From Sphingopyxis sp. KK2 (GTDB lineage: Bacteria > Pseudomonadota > Alphaproteobacteria > Sphingomonadales > Sphingomonadaceae): a stretch of DNA of 32,075 bases. Positions 1 to 6,898 of the stretch are shown piece by piece (positions within the stretch are counted from its first letter, which is position 1; each line of letters opens with the position of its first letter). The translations under genes and the position numbers were made by a program. Under the pieces are notes generated by a model. It did no database searches, had not been told where the DNA came from, and saw only the letters and a program-made list of their open reading frames with translations. The DNA lies in assembly GCF_001990265.1 (NCBI RefSeq), contig NZ_LYVN01000035.1, positions 1 to 32,075 of the forward strand, given 5' to 3'.

Positions 1-211
1 CGAGCGTGCCCGCCTTATCCTCGACCAACAGGGGCGCGGCCTGCCAGCCGGTCCCCGGCCCGACGCTGCCCGACCTCTCGAGCAGCGACAGAAAGGCATG
101 GCCGACAAAGGGATTGCCGCCGTCGTGGAGCGCGTCCCACGCCGCAGCCTCGATCGCCTCGACGCCGGTGCCGAGCGAGATGGTGCGGGCGGGCGGGTCG
201 GCTTCGGCCAT
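1..211 (-). CDS. FemAB/GNAT-like N-acyltransferase (DUF482), N-terminal part only
   Basis: Only the first 70 or so codons are in the window; the gene continues past the left edge. The start is an ATG at 211, and the protein begins MAEADPPARTIS. The stretch NPFVGHAFLSLLE followed by GSVGPGTGW is the characteristic opening of the DUF482/COG3146 family, predicted acyltransferases related to FemAB and GNAT enzymes whose substrates are mostly unknown. It starts 8 bases after the RidA stop codon and is the last visible gene of a four-gene minus-strand operon. The family call rests on the N-terminal signature alone, because the acyl-CoA-binding core lies outside the window. Confidence 0.75.
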   Translation of the reverse strand, partial: MAEADPPARTISLGTGVEAIEAAAWDALHDGGNPFVGHAFLSLLERSGSVGPGTGWQAAPLLVEDKAGTL

Positions 212-219
212 CGCGGTCC

Positions 220-684
220 TTAAGCCGGCCGCACTGCGACGATCGCATCAGCCTCGACCGCGGCGCCGAGCGGCAGCACCGCGACGCCGACCGCCGCGCG
301 CGCGTGGCGGCCGGCATCGCCGAACAGCGATTCGAACAATTCGGACGCACCATTGGCGACCTTGGCCTGATCGGTGAAATCGGGAGTCGAATTGACGAAA
401 ACGCCGAGCTTCACGACCTTCTCGATCCGCGACCAGTCGCCGTCCAGCGCATTGCCGATCTGCGCAAGCAGCATCAGCGCGCAGCGCCGCGCGGCGTCAT
501 AGCCGCCCGCGACATCGACATCGGCGCCGAGGCGGCCGGTGACGACCTTGCCGTCGTCGAAGGGAAGCTGGCCGCTGACATAGAGCATGCCCCCCTGTTC
601 GACGATGGGCACATAGGCGGCGACGGGCGCGGCGGCCTTGGGCAGTTCGAGGCCGAGGTCGGCGAGCTTTGCGGCGATATCCAT
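220..684 (-). CDS. RidA/YjgF family protein
   Basis: A 154-residue member of the Rid/YjgF/YER057c family. Characterised members hydrolyse reactive enamine/imine intermediates released by PLP enzymes, or have related deaminase-like roles in the cytoplasm. Visible marks are VSGQLPFDDGKVVTG near residues 36-50, the central KVVKLGVFVNSTPDF, and a C-terminal HARAAVGVAVLPLGAAVE. The Arg in HARAAVGV aligns with the active-site Arg of RidA (PARSCVEV), so catalysis is plausible. The glutamate expected slightly later appears as Asp (VEADAIV). The ATG at 684 is chosen over longer readings because AAGGA lies 8 bases upstream. The gene starts 11 bases after the HAD gene stop, so the two are co-transcribed. 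Confidence 0.9.
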   Translation of the reverse strand: MDIAAKLADLGLELPKAAAPVAAYVPIVEQGGMLYVSGQLPFDDGKVVTGRLGADVDVAGGYDAARRCALMLLAQIGNALDGDWSRIEKVVKLGVFVNSTPDFTDQAKVANGASELFESLFGDAGRHARAAVGVAVLPLGAAVEADAIVAVRPA

Positions 685-695
685 GGGGGTAATCC

Positions 696-1337
696 TTATA
701 CGGTGACGGGGGCAGGGGCGGGAATATTTTCGGCGAGGCGCGCTAATATCCAGTCCTGCGCCTCGGTCCAATTGTCGATGCGGGCGTGGGCGTGTTTCGA
801 CGGCGCGATCTTGTCGGCGATGGCGGGTTCGCCGACGAGGTGGAGGCGCCACACATCGGGAGCCTCCTGCGCGACCGACGTGTGATGCCCGCCGAGGTCG
901 TCGATGAAGACCGCGACCGATGGCTGATATTGCTCGATCAGGCGGCGCACCGGTTCGCCCTTGCCGCCGCGGCTGCCGATCACGGGAGCGTGGAAGTCAT
1001 GTTCGGCGAGCTGGTCGACGCGGCGCGCCTGATGCTCGGGTCCGACATTGGTGAGCACGACGATATCGGCATGCTTGGCGATCTCGGCCATCGCGGCGAG
1101 CGCGCCGGGAATCGGATATTGGCGCGTCATTTCGGTGGTGAAAAAGCCGTCGAGCAGCGGCCACACTTCGGCCGCCTCCAATGGCGTGCCGCATTCCTTG
1201 CGCTTCAGCGCGCCCGCGAAGCTCGCGTCCTCGATGCGGAACAGCACGCCATGTTCGTCGTCGACCCATTTGGCGAAGGGCACGACCATGTGCATCAGCA
1301 CCTCGTCGCAATCGGTGATGACGAGCGGGCGGTTCAT
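696..1337 (-). CDS. HAD family hydrolase
   Basis: A 213-residue haloacid-dehalogenase-superfamily phosphatase-like protein. The four HAD motifs are visible: motif I ITDCDEVL with nucleophile Asp9 and acid/base Asp11, motif II VVLTNV with Thr96, the motif III Lys126 in GGKGEP, and motif IV FIDDLGGHH with Asp146-Asp147. These predict Mg2+-dependent phosphoryl transfer, but the substrate cannot be read from the sequence. Residues between motifs I and II form a short helical cap. The start at 1337 has AAAGGA about 7 bases upstream and overlaps the DUF3572 stop by four bases (ATGA), which indicates translational coupling. Its neighbour RidA suggests a metabolite clean-up role; that is inference. 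Confidence 0.9.
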   Translation of the reverse strand: MNRPLVITDCDEVLMHMVVPFAKWVDDEHGVLFRIEDASFAGALKRKECGTPLEAAEVWPLLDGFFTTEMTRQYPIPGALAAMAEIAKHADIVVLTNVGPEHQARRVDQLAEHDFHAPVIGSRGGKGEPVRRLIEQYQPSVAVFIDDLGGHHTSVAQEAPDVWRLHLVGEPAIADKIAPSKHAHARIDNWTEAQDWILARLAENIPAPAPVTV

Positions 1338-1606
1338 GTCTCTATCCTTTCATCGCCGGCCAGCCGGTGCGCGGCGGCTGCAAGCTCTTCGGGTTTCCGG
1401 TCGAGCCCGACGGCGCAGGCGACAAGGTCGGACTCATGCGCGGTCAGGAACGACAGGATCGCGGCGAGCGTCGATCGGTCGCCGAGCGATTCGCGCAAAT
1501 CCTGCGGCGTCAGCCCGGTGAGCGCGAGCAGCCGTTCGGCGCGCGGTTCGTCGGTCAATATCCAGCCCAGCGCCTGGAGCGCCAGCGCCTCGTCGGCGTC
1601 GTGCAC
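1334..1606 (-). CDS. DUF3572 family protein
   Basis: A small acidic protein of about 90 residues belonging to DUF3572, an alphaproteobacterial family of unknown function. The diagnostic part is ALQALGWILTDEPRAERLL followed by LTGLTPQDLRESLGD. I prefer a GTG start at 1606, which has AAAGGG about 9 bases upstream, over a TTG at 1633 that would add nine basic residues and has no ribosome binding site. It is the first gene of the minus-strand operon with the HAD, RidA and DUF482 genes, and is divergent from divK across about 90 bases. Placement next to divK is, from memory, common in alphaproteobacteria. Confidence 0.85.
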   Translation of the reverse strand: MHDADEALALQALGWILTDEPRAERLLALTGLTPQDLRESLGDRSTLAAILSFLTAHESDLVACAVGLDRKPEELAAAAHRLAGDERIET

Positions 1607-1695
1607 GTCGCTTTTCCCTTTCGCGCGAGGCAATTGTATCGCCGCGCCGATTCGCCTAAACCGGCCATTAACGCAAGGTGGGGAAGCGAAATAGC

Positions 1696-2058
1696 ATGGG
1701 CAAGACCATATTGGTCGTCGAGGATAATGAGCTCAACCTGCGCCTGTTCTGCGACCTGCTCAACGCCCATGGCTATAGCGCCCATCCGGTGCGCGACGGG
1801 CGCGACGCCTTGGCGAAGGCGCGCGAGATATCGCCCGACCTGATCATCATGGATATCCAGCTGCCGCATGTCAGCGGGCTCGAACTGATCGGCCAGATGA
1901 AGGCCGACCTGACCTTGCGCGCGGTGCCGATCATGGCGGTGACCGCCTATGCCGGCAAGGGCGACGAGGACCAGATCCGCGCCGCGGGGGCCGAGGCCTA
2001 TGTCTCGAAGCCGATTTCGGTGATCAAGTTCATCGAGAGCGTCGGGGCCTTCGCCTGA
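1696..2058 (+). CDS. divK: Single-domain response regulator DivK
   Basis: A 120-residue stand-alone receiver domain. In Caulobacter, DivK relays signals from the kinases DivJ and PleC to DivL-CckA and so controls CtrA and cell-cycle polarity. The sequence shows the acidic pocket VVEDN (Glu9, Asp10), phospho-acceptor Asp53 in LIIMDIQLPH, the switch Thr in AVTAYA and the conserved Lys in VSKPIS. It has no output domain, as expected. The ATG at 1696 is preferred to a GTG 18 bases upstream because the purine-rich AAGGTGGGGAAG lies in front of it and the reading MGKTILVVEDNE is the usual N-terminus. It is transcribed alone and meets the small-protein gene tail to tail. Confidence 0.93.
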   Translation: MGKTILVVEDNELNLRLFCDLLNAHGYSAHPVRDGRDALAKAREISPDLIIMDIQLPHVSGLELIGQMKADLTLRAVPIMAVTAYAGKGDEDQIRAAGAEAYVSKPISVIKFIESVGAFA

Positions 2059-2081
2059 GGCGGCAGGCCGGAACGAAAAAA

Positions 2082-2102
2082 GGGCGGCACGTTGCGCCGC
2101 CC
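2082..2102 (-). terminator. Rho-independent terminator of the small-protein gene
   Basis: A seven-base-pair GC stem (GGGCGGC at 2082-2088 with GCCGCCC at 2096-2102, seven-base loop) is bordered on its low-coordinate side by a run of six A. On the minus strand this reads as stem-loop then U6, so it terminates transcription arriving from the small gene that stops at 2140. The hairpin may also slow transcripts leaving divK, but there is no good T-run in that direction. Confidence 0.75.
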
Positions 2103-2139
2103 TCCCGATGCTGTTGCTTTTGCGGGTCCGCGCGGCCGA

Positions 2140-2286
2140 TCAGGCGGCGCGCGCGCCGTTATCGGTGCGCTTGCCCGGCGCCCGGGTCCACGGCGCGGCA
2201 TAATGGACCGCGACCGCGGTTTCCGAGGTTTCGATCACGGCTGCGAACAACCGGTTGATCCAGTTCGATTCGTTGGTGTGGGTCAT
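2140..2286 (-). CDS. Small conserved-looking protein, 48 residues, function unknown
   Basis: A short open frame starting MTHTNESNWINRLF and ending NGARAA. Four things argue that it is real: AGGAGA 7 bases before the ATG at 2286, an own intrinsic terminator 38 bases past the stop, a structured leader directly upstream, and codon use rich in G/C third positions like its neighbours. The predicted protein has a hydrophilic N-terminus, a short amphipathic stretch (residues 9-19), and an Arg/Lys-containing tail. There is no signal peptide and no convincing membrane helix. It is divergent from an Lrp/AsnC-type gene, so the two may share control. I do not recognise the family and assign no function. 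Confidence 0.7.
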   Translation of the reverse strand: MTHTNESNWINRLFAAVIETSETAVAVHYAAPWTRAPGKRTDNGARAA

Positions 2287-2293
2287 GGGGTAT

Positions 2294-2339
2294 CTCCTGC
2301 GTCCGGACCGGCAAGGGATGGGGAGAGCGGCCCGGACGC
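2294..2339 (-). promoter_or_regulatory. Structured 5' leader that may sequester the ribosome binding site (pseudoknot-like)
   Basis: In the leader of the 48-residue gene, GCGTCCGGGCC (minus strand, from 2339) pairs with GGTCCGGACGC (ending at 2299) over 11 pairs, ten Watson-Crick and one G-U, enclosing a 19-base loop. The loop contains TCTCC, complementary to the GGAGA of the Shine-Dalgarno sequence that directly abuts the 3' side of the stem. Loop-to-SD pairing would form an H-type pseudoknot hiding the ribosome binding site. The pairing is seen in the sequence; regulation by a ligand or by temperature is inference. Confidence 0.5.
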
Positions 2340-2397
2340 GATCTTTCTAGGACGGCGCGGGCGGCGATTGGCGCCTATATTCGCCATATGAATGATC

Positions 2398-2432
2398 AAT
2401 TTTCGCATTATATTCGCGTGAATGCGAAAATT
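2398..2432. promoter_or_regulatory. Inverted repeat over the Lrp/AsnC start codon, likely operator
   Basis: AATTTTCGCAT (2398-2408) is repeated exactly inverted as ATGCGAAAATT (2422-2432), with a 13-base AT-rich spacer. The second arm contains the ATG and first codons of the regulator, so a protein bound here would block its expression. The pattern fits autoregulation, which is common for Lrp/AsnC proteins. A TATATT-like element ends about 7 bases before the ATG. Confidence 0.55.
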
Positions 2433-2907
2433 GCCCGATCTCGACGATTTCGACCGCCGCCTTCTCGCGCTGGTGCGCGAGGATAATCAGCAGCCTGCGC
2501 GGGTGCTCGCCGACACGGTCGGGCTGTCGCTGTCGGCGGTGCTGCGCCGCCTGCGGCGGCTGCGCGACGAAAAAATCATCGTCGCCGACATCGCGGTGGT
2601 GAACCCGGCGCTGACCGGGTCGGCGCTGACGATGCATGTGCTGGTGCGGATGCAGCAGGCGGGGCCGCAGACGATGGACCAGTTCGCGCGCGAGATCGTG
2701 CGCCATCCCGAAATCACCGGCGCGTGGGACGTCACCGGCGAGGATGATTTCCTGCTCAAGGTGCAGGTCGGGACGATGGAGGAGTATGACCGCTTCACCC
2801 GCCGCGCGCTCGGCGAGGACAGGGGCGTGCACAGCTTCACGACGATGATCGCGATCCGCAACATCATCGAAAATGACGTCGCGCGGCGGCCGTTGCGGGT
2901 GGGGTAA
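2422..2907 (+). CDS. Lrp/AsnC family transcriptional regulator
   Basis: A 161-residue feast/famine regulator. Residues 7-60 form the winged helix-turn-helix (LDDFDRRLLALVREDNQQ, then the recognition region VGLSLSAVLRRLRRL). Residues 70-150 form the RAM/AsnC effector domain, with the typical VTGEDDFLLKV near 104-114, which in relatives binds amino acids and mediates oligomerisation. The effector cannot be deduced. The ATG at 2422 has no Shine-Dalgarno sequence, and the spacing of the upstream TATATT suggests a leaderless or nearly leaderless mRNA. The gene is divergent from the 48-residue small protein gene and carries an inverted repeat across its own start. Confidence 0.92.
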   Translation: MRKLPDLDDFDRRLLALVREDNQQPARVLADTVGLSLSAVLRRLRRLRDEKIIVADIAVVNPALTGSALTMHVLVRMQQAGPQTMDQFAREIVRHPEITGAWDVTGEDDFLLKVQVGTMEEYDRFTRRALGEDRGVHSFTTMIAIRNIIENDVARRPLRVG

Positions 2908-2950
2908 GGGCGATCGAGGCCGAAGGCGCCGATCGCATACGCACGAAAAA

Positions 2951-2970
2951 GGGCGGCGCAAAGGCCGCCC
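2951..2970 (-). terminator. Rho-independent terminator of rpmG
   Basis: GGGCGGC (2951-2957) pairs with GCCGCCC (2964-2970) across a six-base loop, and a run of five A lies on the low-coordinate side, giving U5 on the minus-strand transcript. It lies about 70 bases past the rpmG stop. Transcripts of the Lrp gene on the plus strand would also cross this hairpin, without a T-tract. Confidence 0.7.
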
Positions 2971-3038
2971 CTCGATGCCGGCTTTCGCCGGGATGACGCA
3001 TCGCCGCTCCGTTCAGCTATGCCGAACGGGTCGATGCA

Positions 3039-3206
3039 TCACTTGATCTTGGCTTCCTTGAACTCGACATGCTTGCGCACGACGGGGTCATATTTGCGCT
3101 GCGCCATCTTCTCGGTCATCGTGCGCGGGTTCTTCTTGGTGACATAGAAGAAGCCGGTGTCGGCGGTGCTCACGAGCTTGATCTTGACGGTCGTCGGCTT
3201 GGCCAT
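3039..3206 (-). CDS. rpmG: 50S ribosomal protein L33
   Basis: A 55-residue L33 starting [20 protein letters not shown] and ending EFKEAKIK. It is a component of the large ribosomal subunit near the E site. The region [22 protein letters not shown] is typical of proteobacterial L33. It contains no cysteine, so it is the zinc-independent form, as is usual in alphaproteobacteria. GAGG lies 9 bases before the ATG at 3206. A minus-strand TTGACA (3362-3357) lies upstream without a convincing -10 element. The gene is separated from tonB by about 220 bases and probably has its own promoter. Confidence 0.96.
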   Translation of the reverse strand: MAKPTTVKIKLVSTADTGFFYVTKKNPRTMTEKMAQRKYDPVVRKHVEFKEAKIK

Positions 3207-3423
3207 GGCCCTGTTCCTCGAAATATTGACGCAGAAACCGGCGGACGGTGACGGCGCGCGGGGCGGAGACCCCGACTGATGGTGTGAAATGAACAGGGCG
3301 GCGCGCAAGCACACCGCCCCCGATAAGCGCGCGCCTCTGACCGGATTCGGCGCTTATGTCAAGCGAAACGAACGAACGACGGCCGGTGTCAGGAGCGCGG
3401 CCGCCGCTCGCCCGGGAGAGACG

Positions 3424-4158
3424 TCAGGCGTTGCGGATCTCGAAACGCACCGTCATCTCCTTCCAGCTTTCCTCCGCGACGCCGCCGCGCGTTGCCGCCT
3501 TGAAACGCCATTTCGACAGCGCGCGGCGCTTGGTCGCCTCGAAGAAACCGGGGCTGTCGGTGCTGACCAGTTCGACCTGCTTCACCTTGCCGTCGGTGCC
3601 GATCAGCACGCGGACGCGGGCGACGCCCTCGATCCCTTCGCGCTGCTCGCGCACCGGATAGTCGGGCTGGAAGTTGCCGATGAAGCGTTGATCGAGCTGC
3701 GCAAGGATCAGCTTGGGCGCAGGCGGCGGGGCCGGATCAGCGACCGGGCCCGGCGGAAGCGGCGGAAGCGGCGCAGGCGGCACGGGCGGTGAAGGATCGG
3801 CAAGCGGACCGTTGTTGATGGGCGGGAACGGCGTCGGCGCCGTGGTCAATTCCGTTTCGGGAGCCGTCTTTTGCTTCGGCGCCGGGTCATCCTTTGGCGG
3901 CGGCGGCAGCGGCTTTTCCTCGGGAATATTATGAACCTCCGTCGGCCCCGGTTTTTCGGTGATCACCGAAATCATCGGGGTCAGCGCGACGACGGTCAGC
4001 AGCGCGACCGGCACCCCGACCGCGAACACCGCGGCGAAGGGTCGATGGCCGGCACCGGGATTATAGCTGCCGCGCTGGAGCATCGATCCGCCACCGGCGG
4101 GCACCGCTGCGGATTGGCGCGACGACAGCATCGCGGACATCAAGGGTATCAGGGTCAT
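3424..4158 (-). CDS. tonB: Energy transducer TonB
   Basis: A 244-residue TonB protein that couples the inner-membrane ExbB-ExbD proton-motive-force complex to outer-membrane TonB-dependent receptors. A cytoplasmic segment of about 40 residues precedes one membrane helix (residues 41-63, FAAVFAVGVPVALLTVV). A proline-rich periplasmic spacer follows (about 71-150). The C-terminal TonB domain (163-243) contains NFQPDYPVREQREGIEG, VRVLIGTDGKV and LSKWRF. The ATG at 4158 is chosen because AAGGAG lies 7 bases upstream; a longer reading adds only basic residues with no ribosome binding site. No exbB or exbD lies alongside. A Zur-like operator in its promoter suggests zinc-responsive expression. Confidence 0.93.
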   Translation of the reverse strand: MTLIPLMSAMLSSRQSAAVPAGGGSMLQRGSYNPGAGHRPFAAVFAVGVPVALLTVVALTPMISVITEKPGPTEVHNIPEEKPLPPPPKDDPAPKQKTAPETELTTAPTPFPPINNGPLADPSPPVPPAPLPPLPPGPVADPAPPPAPKLILAQLDQRFIGNFQPDYPVREQREGIEGVARVRVLIGTDGKVKQVELVSTDSPGFFEATKRRALSKWRFKAATRGGVAEESWKEMTVRFEIRNA

Positions 4159-4226
4159 GGCATCTCTCCTTGCCGAACCGACCCACGGCCGCCGCGCTTG
4201 TGCTGCTATCCGGCCAGGTCGCAATC

Positions 4227-4258
4227 ATGTGATATTATAACATACCTATGATTGTCAA
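4227..4258 (-). promoter_or_regulatory. Zur-like operator and promoter of tonB
   Basis: On the minus strand the stretch 4243-4227 reads ATGTTATAATATCACAT, a near-palindrome (seven of eight arm positions match) that corresponds, from memory, to the core of the Escherichia coli Zur operator at znuA/znuC. A consensus -35 TTGACA lies at 4258-4253, and the AT-rich operator covers the place where the -10 element must be. Bound repressor would therefore exclude RNA polymerase. The tonB start codon is about 70 bases downstream. Zur control is inferred from the motif alone. Confidence 0.6.
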
Positions 4259-4300
4259 CCCGGAAGGTCGGCAAGTCGCGCGGGCCCCGCGCTACCCCTG

Positions 4301-5611
4301 TCAGCCGGCGGTGAGCCTCAAAATCGCCTGCTCCTTGGCGATGAGCGGCAGCAGTTCGCCCATGTCGGGGCCATGGTCGCGACCGGTCAGCGCGCGGCGC
4401 AGCGGCAGGAACAGCGCGCGGCCCTTGGCGCCGGTCGCCTCCTTCACCGCACCCGTCAGCGCGTGCCAGGGGTCGACGGCCCAGTCGATGCCGGGCGCGG
4501 CGGCGGCGGCAGCAGCGAGCACCGGCCGGTCGGCGTCCTCGGCGGGCGGCGGGGCGAGGGGGCCATCGAACACCGCCACCCAATCGGCCGCTTCAGCGAT
4601 CGTCATCAGGTTCGGGCGAATCGCATGCCAGCGCGCTGCGTCGATCGGCGGCGGCAGCCGGCCGGCCACCGCATCGAATTCGAGCAGGTGGACGATCTTC
4701 TGGTTGACCAGCGCCAGCTCGGCCTCGTCGAAGCGCGCCGGGGCGCGGCCGAAATGCGCGAAGTCGATCGTGGCGACCAGCGGCGCGGCGTCGGTCACAG
4801 GCTCGACCGGGTCGCTGGTGCCGAGCCGCGCGAGCAGCGCGACGAGCGCGACGGGTTCGATGCCGGCATCGCGCAGCGCGTCCATCCCGAGCGAGCCCAG
4901 GCGCTTCGACAATTTGCCCTCGGTCCCGACGAGCAAGGCCTCATGCGCGAAGGCGGGCGGCGCCGCGCCGAGCGCGTCGAACATCTGGAGCTGCGCCGCA
5001 GTGTTCGACACATGGTCTTCGCCGCGCACGACATGCGAAATGCCCATGTCGATGTCGTCGATCACGCTGGGGAGCAGGTAGAGCCAGCTGCCGTCGGCGC
5101 GCCGCACAACCGGATCGGACATCGATTTCGGGTCGAAATGCTGGTCGCCGCGGATCAGATCGGTCCAAGCGATCGGCGCGCCATGGTCGAGGCGGAAGCG
5201 CCAGTGCGGCTGGGCCCCCTCGGGCACCGGCGCATCCGCGGGCTTGCGCTCATAGACCGGCGGCAGACCGCGCGACAGCAGCACCTTGCGCCGGATATCG
5301 AGCTCCTCGGGCGTTTCGTAACAGGCATAGACGCGCCCGGCGGCCTTCAGTTTCTCGAACTCGCGCTCGTAAAGGTCGAAACGCGCCGACTGCCGCTCCT
5401 CGCCGTCGATATCGAGGCCGAGCCAGGCAAGGTCGGCGCGGATGCCGTCGACATAGTCTTCCTTCGATCGTTCGAGGTCGGTGTCGTCGATACGCAGCAG
5501 GAAGCGTCCGCCCTGTTTGCGCGCCCACATCCAATTGTGAAGCGCGGTGCGGACATTGCCGACATGCAGATGGCCGGTCGGCGACGGGGCGAAACGGGTG
5601 GTCACGGTCAT
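4301..5611 (-). CDS. gltX: Glutamate-tRNA ligase
   Basis: A class I glutamyl-tRNA synthetase of 436 residues that charges tRNA-Glu, and in some alphaproteobacteria also tRNA-Gln. The first ATP signature is at residues 8-19, FAPSPTGHLHVGN (HIGH motif as HVGN). The KMSKS motif is KLSKR at 233-237. The active-site region LRIDDTDLERS and VVRGEDH near 194-200 are intact. The C-terminal anticodon-binding part is shorter and Ala/Pro-rich, so the enzyme is somewhat shorter than the usual 470 or so residues. This fits the second GluRS paralogue (GluRS2 type) often found in this class. There is no SD before the ATG; TATAGG ends 7 bases upstream, suggesting a leaderless message. Confidence 0.95.
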   Translation of the reverse strand: MTVTTRFAPSPTGHLHVGNVRTALHNWMWARKQGGRFLLRIDDTDLERSKEDYVDGIRADLAWLGLDIDGEERQSARFDLYEREFEKLKAAGRVYACYETPEELDIRRKVLLSRGLPPVYERKPADAPVPEGAQPHWRFRLDHGAPIAWTDLIRGDQHFDPKSMSDPVVRRADGSWLYLLPSVIDDIDMGISHVVRGEDHVSNTAAQLQMFDALGAAPPAFAHEALLVGTEGKLSKRLGSLGMDALRDAGIEPVALVALLARLGTSDPVEPVTDAAPLVATIDFAHFGRAPARFDEAELALVNQKIVHLLEFDAVAGRLPPPIDAARWHAIRPNLMTIAEAADWVAVFDGPLAPPPAEDADRPVLAAAAAAAPGIDWAVDPWHALTGAVKEATGAKGRALFLPLRRALTGRDHGPDMGELLPLIAKEQAILRLTAG

Positions 5612-5713
5612 GCGCGCGCCTATAGCCGCCTTCGCCGCCCGATGGCGACCGTCAACTTGTCCGCCGGGCAGCCGGTTAACCGCTTTTTCGCGCTTTCACC
5701 CTAGCGTAGGGCG

Positions 5714-6898
5714 ATGGAGGGTGAAACGAGGGGATGGCGCGCGCGGCTGTGGCCGCCGGTGCCGGCGGCGATTGCCGACGAGCTCGCGCTGATGCGCGTG
5801 GCGCGGCTGCAGGTGCTCGTACCGCTCCTTTATGCGACGCTGATCGCGGTCGTTTCAGTCGCGATGCTCGCCGCGGCGGGCGAAGCACATTGGCTGATCC
5901 GCTATGGCATGCCGCTGACCGCCATCGCCGTGTCGGCGATCCGCCTCGTCCATTGGCTGCGCAGCCGTTCGCGCCCGATGACCGTCGCCGCCGCGCGCCG
6001 GCTGATTGCGCGGCTCGCGCTGATCGCGGTGCCGATCGCCGCGCTGTGCAGCCTGTGGACCTCGGCGAGCTGGCTCTTCTCCGAACCCGGCCAGCGCAGC
6101 TACTATCCGATGTTCATGGTGATGGGGACGCTCACCACCGCCTTCTGCCTCGCGTCGGTGCGCGGCGCGACGCTTGCAGTGCTCGGCGCGGGTCTGGCCC
6201 CGGTGGTCGCCGCGCTGCTCGCCACCGGCAACCGCATGGATCAGATCGCGGTCGCGATCGTCATCCTCGCCGTCGCCTTCCTCGTCCGGCTGGTCTTCGA
6301 CCAGCATGACCAGCAGATCGAGATGCTCGAGCTGCGTCGCAAGTTGCAGCGCCAGGCGATGACCGACCCGCTGACCGGGCTCGCCAACCGGCGCGCGCTC
6401 CATATGGCGGCCGAGGAGTATTTCGCCGATGGCCGCGACGGCACCGCGCTGGTGCTGATCGACCTCGACGGGTTCAAGCCGGTCAACGACCGTCATGGCC
6501 ATGCCGCGGGCGACCTGTTGCTGATCGCGATCGGCGGGCGGCTGCGCGCGCAGGCGGGCGAGGCGGCGACGGTCGCGCGCATCGGCGGCGACGAATTCGC
6601 GATCCTGCTCCCCGATTGCGACGCCGAGGCGCTCGACGTGCGCGCGAGCGCGCTGCTCGCGGTGCTCGCCGCACCCTTCCCCATCGATGGCCAGCCGATT
6701 CGCATCGGCGCGAGCGCGGGGCTGGCGCGGGCGCCCGACGACGGCACGTCTTTGCTCGACCTGATGCGCAGCGCCGACGAGGCGCTTTACGCCGCCAAGC
6801 CGCCGCGCGATGCGAGCCCGGTCAGTGCAGCGTCGCCGGCTCCGGCGCCGCACGCCGCGGCCACCAGGCCCAGGCGATCGCGAGCAGCGCGGCGATAA
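5714..6898 (+). CDS. Membrane-bound GGDEF diguanylate cyclase
   Basis: A 394-residue protein predicted to make cyclic di-GMP from GTP at the inner membrane. Residues 30-195 form a membrane sensor region with about five or six helices (for example 33-55, 62-80, 100-122, 133-150, 153-170, 176-194). A short coiled linker (196-212) leads into the GGDEF domain (about 216-370). MTDPLTGLANRRAL, LIDLDGFKPVND and the intact active site RIGGDEF (GGDEF at 291-295) are present. The autoinhibitory RxxD I-site five residues before GGDEF is absent (GEAA instead), so product inhibition is unlikely. The tail beyond about residue 370 is low-complexity Ala/Pro/Arg. Its last 77 bases overlap the 3' end of the opposing DoxX gene. 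Confidence 0.92.
   Translation: MEGETRGWRARLWPPVPAAIADELALMRVARLQVLVPLLYATLIAVVSVAMLAAAGEAHWLIRYGMPLTAIAVSAIRLVHWLRSRSRPMTVAAARRLIARLALIAVPIAALCSLWTSASWLFSEPGQRSYYPMFMVMGTLTTAFCLASVRGATLAVLGAGLAPVVAALLATGNRMDQIAVAIVILAVAFLVRLVFDQHDQQIEMLELRRKLQRQAMTDPLTGLANRRALHMAAEEYFADGRDGTALVLIDLDGFKPVNDRHGHAAGDLLLIAIGGRLRAQAGEAATVARIGGDEFAILLPDCDAEALDVRASALLAVLAAPFPIDGQPIRIGASAGLARAPDDGTSLLDLMRSADEALYAAKPPRDASPVSAASPAPAPHAAATRPRRSRAARR

Noticed and set aside
3039..3206. rpmG as a zinc-starvation copy of L33 controlled by the Zur-like site
   Set aside because: The protein is cysteine-free, but that is normal for alphaproteobacterial L33. It is separated from tonB by about 220 bases, so there is no reason to extend the Zur link to it.
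4234..4258. TATAAT (4239-4234) as -10 partner of TTGACA (4258-4253) for tonB
   Set aside because: The spacer is only 13 bases, too short for a sigma-70 promoter. The TATAAT is better explained as part of the Zur-like palindrome, and the true -10 probably overlaps it further downstream.
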